A DNA stretch of 64,000 bases from contig NZ_BMUC01000002.1 in NCBI RefSeq assembly GCF_014649995.1, positions 380,550 to 444,549 of the forward strand, written 5' to 3'. Source of the DNA: Streptomyces griseoflavus (lineage in GTDB: Bacteria; Actinomycetota; Actinomycetes; Streptomycetales; Streptomycetaceae). This document shows positions 16,787 to 24,138 of this stretch, piece by piece (position 1 is the stretch's first letter; the number at the start of each line of letters is the position of its first letter). Under the pieces are notes generated by a model. The model made no database searches and had not been told where the DNA came from. It worked only from the letters and a program-made list of their open reading frames with translations. The position numbers and the translations under genes are program-made.

Positions 16787-16817
16787 TCGAGCCCCAGGCC
16801 GATGGCCTGGGGCTCGA
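16787..16817. terminator. Strong hairpin next to attL
   Basis: TCGAGCCCCAGGCC, loop GAT, and exact complement: 14-bp arms. In the uninterrupted chromosome this would lie just downstream of the minus-strand tRNA-Gly, as its native terminator; the element now separates them. Confidence 0.75.
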
Positions 16818-16821
16818 AGAA

Positions 16822-16868
16822 GAGCGGGTGACGAGAATCGAACTCGCGCTCTCAGCTTGGGAAGCTGA
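16822..16868. repeat. attL: duplicated 3' part of tRNA-Gly
   Basis: Identical over 47 bases to 19054-19100, from within the CCA end through the T arm, variable region and anticodon loop; identity stops at the anticodon stem (GA then GG here, GA then TG in the tRNA). Not a functional tRNA because the 5' half is missing. Confidence 0.9.
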
Positions 16869-17051
16869 GGTGATCTACGGGCGATTGTCCGGCTGACCTG
16901 GGCGGGAGCGCTGCCGGCGTCCGATTGTGTGGGGGACCGGTACCCGGTGTTCCCCGTGGTTCCCCGCACGATCTGGCACGGGTCTGGCACGTCTGCCTTC
17001 TACGGACAGCAGAGCCGGAGTCGCTAGCATCCTCCATATCGAGGGGGAGTC

Positions 17052-17381
17052 ATGACACTGGGGCGTAAGGGCGCACGGCGCATCGTCGTGGATGGCACGG
17101 CCTACCGCTGGCGGTTGCGTCGTCGGCCGACCTACGCTCAGGGCCTGGCCTGGTCACCGTGCACGTACGCGGTCGAGCACGCGGACGCTCCGGGGACGAC
17201 GCTTGTGGTCACCACCAATCAGGCGCACCCGAGCAACTGGATCGGGCGCGAGGCTGAAGCGGTACTGCCCTCTGCCGTTGCCCGAGCCATCGAACGCGCC
17301 CTGTGCGAGGGCTGGATTCCAACGGCTTCAGGATCCCCCTTCCACCTCAACCTGTCCGCCGGCTTCACGCCCTGGCCCTAA
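17052..17381 (+). CDS. Conserved hypothetical inside element, paralogue of the 10005 gene
   Basis: 109 residues. Residues 1-70 (RKGARRIVVDGTAYRWRLRR, PTYAQGLAWSPCTYAVEHAD, HPSNWIGREAEAV) match the 10005 gene closely. The tail (RAIERALCEGWIPTASGSPF, HLNLSAGFTPWP) is different and reads like a regular helix plus strand, so this copy may have the ancestral C-terminus. The ATG follows GAGGGGGAG. Not known to be a mobility gene; it is probably cargo, or chromosomal sequence trapped between the att sites. Confidence 0.65.
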   Translation: MTLGRKGARRIVVDGTAYRWRLRRRPTYAQGLAWSPCTYAVEHADAPGTTLVVTTNQAHPSNWIGREAEAVLPSAVARAIERALCEGWIPTASGSPFHLNLSAGFTPWP

Positions 17382-17809
17382 GCGGAAGGTGAGCACCGCT
17401 TTAAGGAGTTCGTTCCCGGCTCGCTCCTGCTTGTGTCGTCGACTGCTGCGGTGGCCGGACAGAGTTGCTGACCTACGCCCCGTCGGGCGTCGTTGGTCGG
17501 GCGGTCGGCTCACCTCCACCAGGCATGCTGGTTGGAGCAGCCCCAGACCACCCGGCTCGGCTGTCGTCTTCTTCGCCGTGGCAGAGCGCCATACAGGGGT
17601 GCAGCGGAGTGTCTTGTCTCGGTTGATGCTTGACGTTGTGGCTTCACTTGATGTTTGACACCGCTTGCTTCGGCTTGGCGTGCGCGTCGTATACGCGTGC
17701 AGGGAGGGCCGGGGCCGTGCTGGTGGAGCTGAGCGTGGTCGAGCAGCGGTATCACAGTGGTCCGCAAGTCCGGCGAACACAACCGCCGAAAGATCGTGTG
17801 ATCGCCGTG
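17382..17809. other. Non-coding part of the element
   Basis: About 430 bases between the small unknown gene and the end of the HEAT-like gene. Short open frames here have no ribosome site or recognisable sequence. The only structure I see is the double repeat at 17625-17660. The stretch is less GC-rich than flanking genes, fitting degraded mobile sequence. Confidence 0.5.
17625..17660 (+). repeat. Left double repeat (GATGCTTGACG, GATGTTTGACA)
   Basis: Two copies of an 11-mer start 25 bases apart (17625 and 17650). The same pair, with the same 25-base spacing, occurs in inverted orientation at 18286-18321. The two pairs enclose about 700 bases holding one gene. Confidence 0.7.
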
Positions 17810-18253
17810 TCAGGAAGGTCCGGACGGCTGCTTGGACGGCCAGTTGGCCAGTCGGGCGCGGGCTTCCTGAGCAATGACCGGCCACGGGTCATCAACCAAG
17901 CCCGCAACCGCCGGCCACGGCGAGTGCGGATGGTTTGCTACGAGCCTCCGCACGGCGTCATGCGGATCGTCGACCAGCAGTTCCAGCAGCTCAGGCGGGC
18001 AGTTGCGTTTGCTGGCCACCCGGTCTCGGACCCGCCAATCCGGATCTTTGATCAGCTCGGCCAGGATGTCCGACGGCGCCGTCCTGTTATGGGCAGCCCA
18101 GACACGCATGTCGGGACGGTTGCGCACCAGGTCCCACCAGACTGAAAGCGGCATGGCTGCCCACGCCGAGCGGTTGTACTCCGCCGGGTCCTCGCTCTCC
18201 CGCAGCCGGATGAACTCCTCCACGGAGGTGATCTCAGGGAAACGGTCCGTCAT
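17810..18253 (-). CDS. HEAT/leucine-rich-variant repeat protein
   Basis: 147 residues. After an N-terminal helix (TSVEEFIRLRESEDPAEY) there are three or four helical repeats of about 24 residues: WWDLVRNRPDMRVWAAHNRT, APSDILAELIKDPDWRVRDR, VASKRNCPPELLELLVDDPH, DAVRRLVANHPHSPWPAVAG. The NR/NHPHSP pattern is like LRV or HEAT-type solenoids used for protein contacts. No enzymatic motif. It lies alone between the inverted double repeats in the element, so it is probable cargo. One comparable role would be a small regulator or immunity-type protein, but there is no direct evidence. Confidence 0.75.
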   Translation of the reverse strand: MTDRFPEITSVEEFIRLRESEDPAEYNRSAWAAMPLSVWWDLVRNRPDMRVWAAHNRTAPSDILAELIKDPDWRVRDRVASKRNCPPELLELLVDDPHDAVRRLVANHPHSPWPAVAGLVDDPWPVIAQEARARLANWPSKQPSGPS

Positions 18254-18285
18254 GGCAGCCAGTAAGCCACGATGTCTAGGTCAGA

Positions 18286-18321
18286 CGTCAAGCATCACCT
18301 GACGCCGAATCGTCAAGCATC
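18286..18321 (-). repeat. Right double repeat, inverted relative to 17625-17660
   Basis: CGTCAAGCATC at 18286-18296 and 18311-18321, again 25 bases start to start. It lies directly upstream of the HEAT-like gene (an operator or -35-like TTGACG role is possible) and its outer edge is 3 bases from the TGA where the integrase frame is cut off. Confidence 0.7.
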
Positions 18322-18327
18322 ATCTGA

Positions 18328-19002
18328 GACCCGACAGCGGCTGAGCGGCGCATCGCGACCGTTGCCCAGGTCGACGCCCTCGCCGAAGCCGTAGGCATGC
18401 GGTGGCGGCTCATGGTCCATCTCGGCGCGTACGGTCCGATGCGGCCGGAAGAACTGGCCGGCCTCCGCCGCCGAGACGTCGACCTCAACAACCTCCGCGT
18501 CCGCGTCCGCCTCGCCGAGCCGGAACGGATGAACGGGCGTCGCGTCCAGGGCGACACCAAATCCGAGGCGGGCACCCGGACTGCGATTCTTCCCGCGTTC
18601 CTCCGCCGGGAGCTCCGCTGGCACCTGGAGAGCTACGCCGAGCCGGGCCCGGACGGGCTGATCTTCGTCGGGGAGAAGGGCGCTCCCTTCCGGCGCAGCA
18701 CCTTCGGGCGGAAGTGGCGGAAGGCGCGTGAGGCCGTCGGCATGTCAGAGGGCTTCCGGTTCTACGATCTCCGGCACACCGGGCACACCCTGTCCACGCG
18801 CTCCGGTGCCACGCTCAAAGACACCATGGTCCGTGCCGGGCAGCCCTCGGAGAAGGCGGCGCTGATCTATCAGCACTCCGACGACGAGAGGCAAGAGGAG
18901 GTCGCCGCCGGGCTGGATGCCACCGTGCGGAAGGCGCGGGCCGCTGCCAGGGAGAAGCAGCCCGACAGGCCTTCTGGCACGAATGTGGCACGCGGCGAGT
19001 GA
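18328..19002 (+). pseudogene. Tyrosine integrase, N-terminally truncated
   Basis: About 225 codons of the catalytic half remain, after an in-frame TGA at 18325. The frame enters in the middle of the core domain (ERRIATVAQVDALAEAVG). Catalytic residues seen are Arg in MRPEELAGLRRRDVDL, the RHTGHT box in DLRHTGHTLSTRSG, and Tyr in ALIYQHSDDERQ. The N-terminal SAM-like and arm-binding parts are missing, so it should be inactive; ATG 18397 could still start a fragment. It ends 50 bases from attR, the normal place for an element integrase. Confidence 0.85.
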
Positions 19003-19018
19003 TCGCAGAGCACAGCAG

Positions 19019-19046
19019 AAAGGCCCGGGTCTGTGACCTGGGCCTT
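19019..19046. terminator. Hairpin between integrase and tRNA-Gly
   Basis: AAGGCCCGGGTC, loop TGT, GACCTGGGCCTT with one mismatch. It terminates the integrase remnant on one strand and the tRNA-Gly transcript on the other, replacing the native hairpin at 16787. Confidence 0.65.
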
Positions 19047-19051
19047 CTTCG

Positions 19052-19125
19052 TGGAGCGGGTGACGAGAATCGAACTCGCGCTCTCAGCTTGGGAAGCTGA
19101 TGTTCTACCATTAAACTACACCCGC
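19052..19125 (-). tRNA. tRNA-Gly (anticodon CCC)
   Basis: 74 bases with encoded CCA on the minus strand. Acceptor GCGGGTG pairs with CACCCGC, the D arm contains TAGTTTAATGGTAGA, the anticodon stem CAGC/GCTG closes loop TTCCCAA, and the T arm is GCGAG TTCGATT CTCGT. The 3' half is duplicated at 16822-16868 by the integrated element, which left this copy intact. Confidence 0.95.
19054..19100. repeat. attR: 3' part of the intact tRNA-Gly
   Basis: Right copy of the 47-bp att repeat, lying inside the functional tRNA gene. See the left copy for the limits of identity. Confidence 0.9.
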
Positions 19126-19393
19126 GAAAGATCCAGACCCCGCCGTACGAGTGGTGTCCGGACGCTCGCTCACTCTACCCCATGGCAGGCTCCCGGTGTT
19201 CAAGGCCCGGGGGCCTGATGGTGTTTCAGGGATTGGAAGCGGCTGCGGGGGGAAGTCGTCGGGGCGTACCGTGGAGCGGCGGTGTGGGTCCGGGGTGCCG
19301 CCTGGAGGGTCGTTCCTTTCATCCCGTAACGTGGCTTTTGTCGTCAGGGCAGCAAGCCAGGCGCGGTTCTTGGGGAAGGGACTCTTGGACTTG

Positions 19394-19552
19394 ATGGAGC
19401 GCACCGTCGTCCGCTGTGCCGATGGGCACGTGTTCACCGCCACCTCGTTCCCGATGCAGCAGGCCGAGCGACTCGGCCCCGGCCGGCTCGTGCGGTGTCC
19501 GCGCTGTGCGCGGCTTCGCAGCGTCGTGCAGGTCAGCCTGCAGAGGCAGTAG
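19394..19552 (+). CDS. Small zinc-ribbon-like protein
   Basis: 52 residues. RTVVRCADGHVFTATSFP gives C-x3-H and GRLVRCPRCARLRSV gives CPxC, together a possible zinc-binding ribbon. There is no signal peptide. It lies alone between tRNA-Gly and dcd, in the same direction as dcd. Small proteins with this CxxGH...CPxC pattern are common in Streptomyces and of unknown role. ATG is used; the ribosome site is weak (GGGAAGGGAC 11 bases before). Confidence 0.7.
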   Translation: MERTVVRCADGHVFTATSFPMQQAERLGPGRLVRCPRCARLRSVVQVSLQRQ

Positions 19553-19633
19553 TACGGGCGGAAAAGACAGAAGGCGCGGGCGCGCGGGACGGCCGGTGGT
19601 GGGCGTTCCGCGCGCCTTGCGTATTCTCGGGGC

Positions 19634-20209
19634 GTGCTTCTCTCAGACAAGGACATCCGGGCCGAGATCGACGCCGGGCGGGTGCGGATCGATCCCTACG
19701 ACGAATCCATGGTGCAGCCCTCCAGCATCGACGTACGCCTCGACCGCTTCTTCCGGGTGTTCGAGAATCACCGGTACCCCCACATCGACCCGTCGGTGGA
19801 GCAGTCCGACCTGACGCGGCTGGTGGAGCCGGAGGGCGACGAGCCGTTCATCCTGCATCCCGGTGAGTTCGTGCTGGCCAGCACGTACGAGGTCATCTCG
19901 CTGCCGGTCGATCTGGCGTCGCGCCTGGAGGGGAAGAGCTCGCTCGGGCGGCTCGGGCTGGTCACGCACTCCACGGCCGGGTTCATCGACCCCGGGTTCT
20001 CCGGGCACGTGACGCTGGAGCTCAGCAACCTCGCGACGCTCCCGATCAAGCTGTGGCCCGGCATGAAGATCGGGCAGCTGTGCATGTTCCGGCTCAGCTC
20101 GCCGGCCGAGCACCCGTACGGCAGTGAGCGGTACGGGTCCCGGTACCAGGGGCAGCGGGGGCCGACGGCCTCGCGGTCGTACCTCAACTTCCACCGGACG
20201 CAGGTGTGA
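19634..20209 (+). CDS. dcd: dCTP deaminase
   Basis: 191 residues, full length for the family. dUTPase-fold enzyme that deaminates dCTP to dUTP for thymidylate synthesis. Conserved parts are [77 protein letters not shown] (catalytic Arg/Ser/Glu region) and [20 protein letters not shown] with [13 protein letters not shown]. The start is GTG. It overlaps the phosphoribosyltransferase start in GTGA, so both nucleotide-metabolism genes are co-translated. Confidence 0.96.
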   Translation: MLLSDKDIRAEIDAGRVRIDPYDESMVQPSSIDVRLDRFFRVFENHRYPHIDPSVEQSDLTRLVEPEGDEPFILHPGEFVLASTYEVISLPVDLASRLEGKSSLGRLGLVTHSTAGFIDPGFSGHVTLELSNLATLPIKLWPGMKIGQLCMFRLSSPAEHPYGSERYGSRYQGQRGPTASRSYLNFHRTQV

Positions 20210-20715
20210 GCGGCGTGCGGGAGAACCTCAGCTACGAGCAGTTCGGCGTCGCCGTCCGTGAACTCGCCCAGACCATCGCCGACGACGGGTACCAGCCGGA
20301 CGTGGTGCTGAGCATCGCGCGCGGTGGGGTGTTCGTGGCGGGCGGGCTGGCGTACGCGCTCGACTGCAAGAACATCCACCTGGTGAACGTCGAGTTCTAC
20401 ACCGGGGTCGGCACCACGCTCGAGATGCCCGTCATGCTCGCGCCGGTGCCCAACGCCATCGACTTCACCGACAAGAAGGTGCTGATCGCCGACGACGTCG
20501 CCGACACCGGCAAGACGCTCAAGCTGGTCCGCGACTTCTGCCTCGACGCCGTCGCCGAGGTGCGCAGCGCCGTCATCTACGAGAAGACGCAGTCGCTGGT
20601 GAAGTGCGAGTACGTGTGGAAGCGGACCGATGAGTGGATCAACTTCCCGTGGAGCGTCTTGCCTCCAGTACATAAGTCGGGAGAGGCGCCGAAGGGGAAC
20701 AAGGAAGCCCTCTAA
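20206..20715 (+). CDS. Phosphoribosyltransferase with C-terminus altered by integration
   Basis: 169 residues, type I PRTase fold. The PRPP loop is [17 protein letters not shown]; the flexible loop and hood ([39 protein letters not shown]) are as in xanthine/hypoxanthine-type actinobacterial PRTases. The conserved end [14 protein letters not shown] is followed here by [14 protein letters not shown]. The expected native end, VVRRDGQVLDA and stop, is found in frame at 22855-22894 on the far side of a serine-integrase gene. I infer that the element replaced the last dozen codons. The catalytic part is untouched, so the enzyme is probably active. Confidence 0.9.
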   Translation: MSGVRENLSYEQFGVAVRELAQTIADDGYQPDVVLSIARGGVFVAGGLAYALDCKNIHLVNVEFYTGVGTTLEMPVMLAPVPNAIDFTDKKVLIADDVADTGKTLKLVRDFCLDAVAEVRSAVIYEKTQSLVKCEYVWKRTDEWINFPWSVLPPVHKSGEAPKGNKEAL

Positions 20716-20719
20716 TCTG

Positions 20720-20810
20720 CATTGAGCCGCTTGCTATGTGCTGAGGCGAGCGATCTTGCAAACCGTCGTGGCAGCGATGTAACCGTGGGTTCAAATCCCA
20801 CCTCCTCCGC
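20720..20810 (+). tRNA. Degenerate tRNA-like sequence (3' half intact)
   Basis: A perfect T arm (GTGGG TTCAAAT CCCAC, 20785-20801) is followed by CTCCTCCGC, a credible acceptor 3' strand. Upstream, CTTGCAA resembles an anticodon loop (TGC) with four of five stem pairs, and a long region before the T arm recalls class II tRNAs such as tRNA-Ser. No GGAGGAG strand exists at the 5' side, so the acceptor cannot form. Best read as a tRNA pseudogene or old attachment site carried by the element. Confidence 0.4.
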
Positions 20811-20819
20811 GCTGAGAGC

Positions 20820-20863
20820 AAGGACGGCCCCTGACCTGGGGGAGATGGTCGGGGGCCGTCCTT
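20820..20863 (+). terminator. Hairpin after the tRNA-like sequence
   Basis: AAGGACGGCCCC pairs with GGGGCCGTCCTT across a 20-base loop, starting 10 bases after the tRNA-like 3' end, as expected for a tRNA terminator. Confidence 0.7.
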
Positions 20864-21343
20864 GTGCCCGACGACCATGGCTGCCCGGTGTAGGCACAGC
20901 TAGGCATGTGTCGGATTGAGACAGCTGCAAGCAACTTGCCATGTGCACCACTTACCCCAGCGGGACGGGAGCTCCCCGCGCACGCCCTTACGGGCCCGCA
21001 GTCGGCGATGGTGCCCTTCCCTCCCCGTGCCGGCTGATCCCCCGCCAGAGGCATCGTCCTAGTTCGTGGGCCGCTCTCTGCGGTGATCGACTCATGGCCT
21101 CCGGCCCTATCCACACCTGGGCGCGCGTCGGCGGAGCGGGCCGAAGCCAGGAGCGGCGCACGGTGGGCCCGATCGCCAGCCCAATCGAGAAGCTTGCTCT
21201 CAACGTCTTATCCGGCGTACCCGCGCAAGACCGTCACTTGTTGACGAACATCGAGGGGTCGCCGAGTTCGTCTTCGCCGTGCCCCCGAGCGCGACGAGGA
21301 GTGGGTATGCCGCGCCGTCGTATTGCAAGGGCGGGCCTGACCT
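20864..21343. other. Non-coding element interior
   Basis: 480 bases between the hairpin and the end of the integrase gene. Frames open here lack ribosome sites and known motifs. I see no repeats, origin or tRNA. Confidence 0.5.
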
Positions 21344-22777
21344 TCATCGCCACACCGGTTCGATCAGGTTGGGGTCGAACTTCCGACGTCCCCGTCCGGC
21401 TGGATGGATGATCACGGCAGTGAGGTTGTGCAACACGATCTCCTGCTGACGCTCGATGGGCAGCGCGAAGAACTCTTCCACGGTCAGGTTTGCTGCATCT
21501 CCCTTGGCCTCGGCCTGCTTCTGCTCCTTGTAGAAACGGGCCCGTTCTAGCTTCAGCTCGTCGCGCATCCGCTCCTTGGCCGGCAGAAGCTGCAAGAGTG
21601 TGGCCACGGTGATCTGCTGCGATCTTTCGGCTTCCAGGAGTCGGCCAATGTCCTGGGTGACCTGCTCCAACTCGTCCTCGCGCGACCATCGTCGCCCGGC
21701 TGGTACGGCGGTGACTGCCGCTCGCTCGCGCTGCTCTTCAAGCACGAGCTGAGCTATCAGCCTGTCGACGGGTTCGCCAACCCGGCCAACCTTTCCGCAA
21801 CCGCCGTTGACCACTGAGCACTGGTACGTGTACTTCGTGGCTTTCGACCCTGGCTTCCATTGGCCATTGATCTGCCCTCGAATCTTGGTCTTGCACAGTC
21901 CACAGCGGGCGATGCCTGACAGCAGGTACTTACGGGCGAGCGACCTGCCCGGGTGCTTCTGCTTCCGCTCGGCGACTGCTGCGCGTACGGCCTCCCACTC
22001 TCCCGGCGTGTTGATTCGCTCCCAATTGCCCTTGATCGGCTCACCGTCTTCGCCGAGCAGGATCTCACCGTGATACGTCCGGTAGCCGACGAGTCTTGGG
22101 CTGGTCAGGATCTGCTCGACGTGGTGATGGGCCATGCGCTTCGTTCCTGCCCTCGGGTTGCCCAAGCCCTGTTCTTGCCATCGGGTCCGGATGGTCCCAA
22201 TACGTACGCCTGCCAGGATCTCGCGCTGTGCCTCGCGGATGGCTGCGGCTGCCTCGGGGTCGACCTTGGTGCGGTCCTCCTTCCTCCAGCCGTACGGCGC
22301 CGGTCCACCGCTGTCCTTGCCCTGCTGGGCCAACTCCAGGTGCTTGCGTTTGATCCGCCGCGACGCGTCGTGCGACGACTTGTTGGCGAACGCCACCATG
22401 ATGCGGGCCATCGTGCGGCCGTCCGGCGATCCGAGGTTGATGTCGTTGGTGACGGTGGCGAACTCCAGGCGTGGCCGTTCATCGAAGATCTCGATGAGGC
22501 GTTCCAGGTCCCGCGGCTGTCGGGCGAGGCGGTCCAGGTCGTAGGCCACGATGCCGTCGATGAGGCCGGCGCGGAGGTCTTTCAGCATCAGCTCGAATTC
22601 GTCGCGCACGACGTTGCGCTTGAACGCCGACACGTCGTTGTCCTCGTAGGTCTTCACAACCTGCCACGATCGGAGATCCGCGAGACGTTCGCAGTCCTGC
22701 TGCTGCCTGGCGACTCCCAGCGACTCGCCCTCGTCGTCTCGCGAGATCCGGGTGTATACCCCCACCTTGCGCGCCAC
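21344..22777 (-). CDS. Large serine recombinase (phage-type integrase)
   Basis: 477 residues, phiC31/TP901 class. The catalytic domain starts KVGVYTRISRDDEGESLGVA with the nucleophilic Ser, then IVAYDLDRLARQPRDLERLI and RTMARIMVAFANKSSHDASR, then helix E with KRKHLELAQQGK. The recombinase domain includes YGWRKEDRT and SPRLVGYRTYHGE. A zinc ribbon is formed by ARCGLCKTK and CSVVNGGCG. A coiled-coil-like stretch and a C-terminal helix follow. It appears intact and starts with GTG. It lies 78 bases inside the right junction, typical for serine integrases beside attP. Confidence 0.93.
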   Translation of the reverse strand: MARKVGVYTRISRDDEGESLGVARQQQDCERLADLRSWQVVKTYEDNDVSAFKRNVVRDEFELMLKDLRAGLIDGIVAYDLDRLARQPRDLERLIEIFDERPRLEFATVTNDINLGSPDGRTMARIMVAFANKSSHDASRRIKRKHLELAQQGKDSGGPAPYGWRKEDRTKVDPEAAAAIREAQREILAGVRIGTIRTRWQEQGLGNPRAGTKRMAHHHVEQILTSPRLVGYRTYHGEILLGEDGEPIKGNWERINTPGEWEAVRAAVAERKQKHPGRSLARKYLLSGIARCGLCKTKIRGQINGQWKPGSKATKYTYQCSVVNGGCGKVGRVGEPVDRLIAQLVLEEQRERAAVTAVPAGRRWSREDELEQVTQDIGRLLEAERSQQITVATLLQLLPAKERMRDELKLERARFYKEQKQAEAKGDAANLTVEEFFALPIERQQEIVLHNLTAVIIHPAGRGRRKFDPNLIEPVWR

Positions 22778-22854
22778 GGTCGGCCCTCCCCCTGCCTCCT
22801 GAGGAGGGTCAGATTACTACCGTCATCAAGTCAAGTCAGCCCAATCGTTCAGCC

Positions 22855-22894
22855 GCCGGTGGTGCGGCGGGACGGGCAGGTGCTTGACGCCTGA
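22855..22894 (+). pseudogene. Displaced 3' end of the phosphoribosyltransferase gene
   Basis: Reads VVRRDGQVLDA then TGA in the frame that would follow FPWSVLPP at 20660. It is followed by a strong terminator, as expected at the original gene end. It is no longer translated as part of the PRTase. Confidence 0.65.
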
Positions 22895-22913
22895 GGGCGG
22901 CAGCGGGACGTGA

Positions 22914-22946
22914 GAAGGGGCTCCCCGCGTGGCGGGGAGCCCCTTC
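22914..22946. terminator. Bidirectional hairpin terminator
   Basis: GAAGGGGCTCCCCGC, loop GTG, perfect 15-bp complement, between the PRTase original end and the convergent YIP1-like gene. Confidence 0.85.
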
Positions 22947-22964
22947 TGCGTGTGGCCCGGTGGG

Positions 22965-23915
22965 TCAGAACGTGCCGAGCTTCACGATCGACAGCAGGGC
23001 GATGAGCTGGATCGCCGACGCGCCCAGGGCCTTGGGCCAGGGGAGGTCGTGGGAGCGGCTGACCATGACGGTGAGCAGGGCGCCGGCCGCGACCCAGGTC
23101 GCCCAGCCGAGGAGCTGGACGAAGGAGGCGTCGCCGCCGGCGAACATGGCGACGACCAGGCGCGGCGCGTCCGTGATGGACATGATCAGCATGGAGAGGC
23201 CGACCGTGGGCTGCCAGGCGCCGGTGCCGCCGAGCTGGCGGGCCAGGGTGTGGGTGACCACGCCGAGGATGAAGGCGCTGAGGACCAGGGCGACGGCCGT
23301 CGTCAGGACGATCGGGACCGCGTTGGTCAGGGTGGCGTTGATGGCGTCCTCGCGGGCGCCGTCGAAGCCGAAGACGGCGAGCAGGCCGTAGAGGAAGGTG
23401 ACGACGAGGGCGGGGCCCCACATCGCGTAGTCGCGCATCTGGAGGAAGGTCTGCGCGGGGGACAGGACGATGCCCTTCAGCAGGTCCTTCCAGCGCAGGC
23501 GGGGGCCGACCGGGCCGGGGGGCGGGGTCGAGCCGGCGTGGTAGGTCTCGCCCTGGGTGTAGTGGTCGTCGTTGAGGGAGAAGGCCTGGGTGTGGCCGGG
23601 GTTGTTCGCCGCGTACGGGTCGTGGGGGGCGCCGTGGGGGCCGGGAGGGTAGGCGCCGTCGCCGAAGTACTCCGGCTCGCCGTAGCCGCCCGGGCCGCCG
23701 TGCCCTCCGTGTCCTCCGTGTCCGCCGCGGCCGCCGTGCGGCTGCGGCCACGGGCTGCCGCCCCCGCCGCCCGGTCCGTAGGACGGTGGCTGCGGAGCCT
23801 GCGGGTAGCCGTACGACGGCCCCGGCGGCGTCTGCTGCCCGTGCGGGGGGTGTTGCGGTCGCGCGTTGGGAGCGCCGTTGTTGTTCCGGCCGCGTCCGAT
23901 CCTGAATCCAGCCAC
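22965..23915 (-). CDS. YIP1-family membrane protein with Gly/Pro-rich N-terminus
   Basis: 316 residues from GTG 23915. Residues 1-140 are low complexity (Gly, Pro, His, Tyr: PQHPPHGQQTPPGPS, GGRGGHGGHGGHGG). Then comes a Yip1-like domain with LRWKDLLKGIVLSPAQTFLQ, and five membrane segments such as ALVVTFLYGLLAVFGF, AVPIVLTTAVALVLSAFILG and WATWVAAGALLTVMVS. The family is found near secretion and lipid genes, but bacterial roles are not settled. GTG 23915 is preferred over the longer frame because the added 27 residues are shadow-like. It is transcribed toward the PRTase terminator. Confidence 0.82.
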   Translation of the reverse strand: MAGFRIGRGRNNNGAPNARPQHPPHGQQTPPGPSYGYPQAPQPPSYGPGGGGGSPWPQPHGGRGGHGGHGGHGGPGGYGEPEYFGDGAYPPGPHGAPHDPYAANNPGHTQAFSLNDDHYTQGETYHAGSTPPPGPVGPRLRWKDLLKGIVLSPAQTFLQMRDYAMWGPALVVTFLYGLLAVFGFDGAREDAINATLTNAVPIVLTTAVALVLSAFILGVVTHTLARQLGGTGAWQPTVGLSMLIMSITDAPRLVVAMFAGGDASFVQLLGWATWVAAGALLTVMVSRSHDLPWPKALGASAIQLIALLSIVKLGTF

Positions 23916-24088
23916 GTCAACGAACGTACCTGCTCCCGGCCTGCCGCGTGCCGGGCGGTGGCGTTCGGGCGGGGCTTTGCGGCCGAGCTGTGACATCCCC
24001 TAAGGGGTCGTCAGCCGGGGTGTCCGTCGTGCGGAGGGGGCGGCCGGGGGCGTGTCCTCCGGGGGAGGGAGGGCCGGGGGCGAACACG

Positions 24089-24122
24089 GCGCAGGGGCCG
24101 CCCGGTCGGACGGCCCCTGCGC
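24089..24122. terminator. Hairpin after the Fe-S oxidoreductase gene
   Basis: GCGCAGGGGCCG and CGGCCCCTGCGC, perfect 12-bp arms with a 10-base loop, 16 bases past the minus-strand stop at 24139. Confidence 0.8.
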
Positions 24123-24138
24123 TGTGTGAACCTGCTCG

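Larger units (their letters stand above)
16822..19053. mobile_element. Decayed tRNA-Gly integrative element
   Basis: A 47-bp exact direct repeat (16822-16868 and 19054-19100) equals the 3' part of tRNA-Gly and bounds about 2.2 kb. Inside are a 109-residue unknown gene, an inverted pair of double repeats around a HEAT-like gene, and the C-terminal half of a tyrosine integrase next to the intact tRNA. Replication, transfer and excisionase genes are absent, so this is a remnant. The tRNA is restored at the right end, as usual for tyrosine integrases that target tRNA genes. Confidence 0.85.
20661..22854. mobile_element. Serine-integrase element inserted in PRTase 3' end
   Basis: The junctions read CTTGCCTCCAGT at 20659-20670 and CAGCCGCCGGTG at 22850-22861, sharing GCC. 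Joining left flank to right flank across this restores a PRTase end (SVLPPVVRRDGQVLDA). The 2.2 kb between holds one gene, a large serine recombinase reading away from the right junction at 78 bases, plus a tRNA-like remnant and hairpin. No phage structural or transfer genes remain. Confidence 0.75.

Noticed and set aside
20941-21411. 156-residue plus-strand frame inside the serine-integrase element
   Set aside because: No ribosome site, no recognisable motifs, and its end overlaps the integrase on the other strand.
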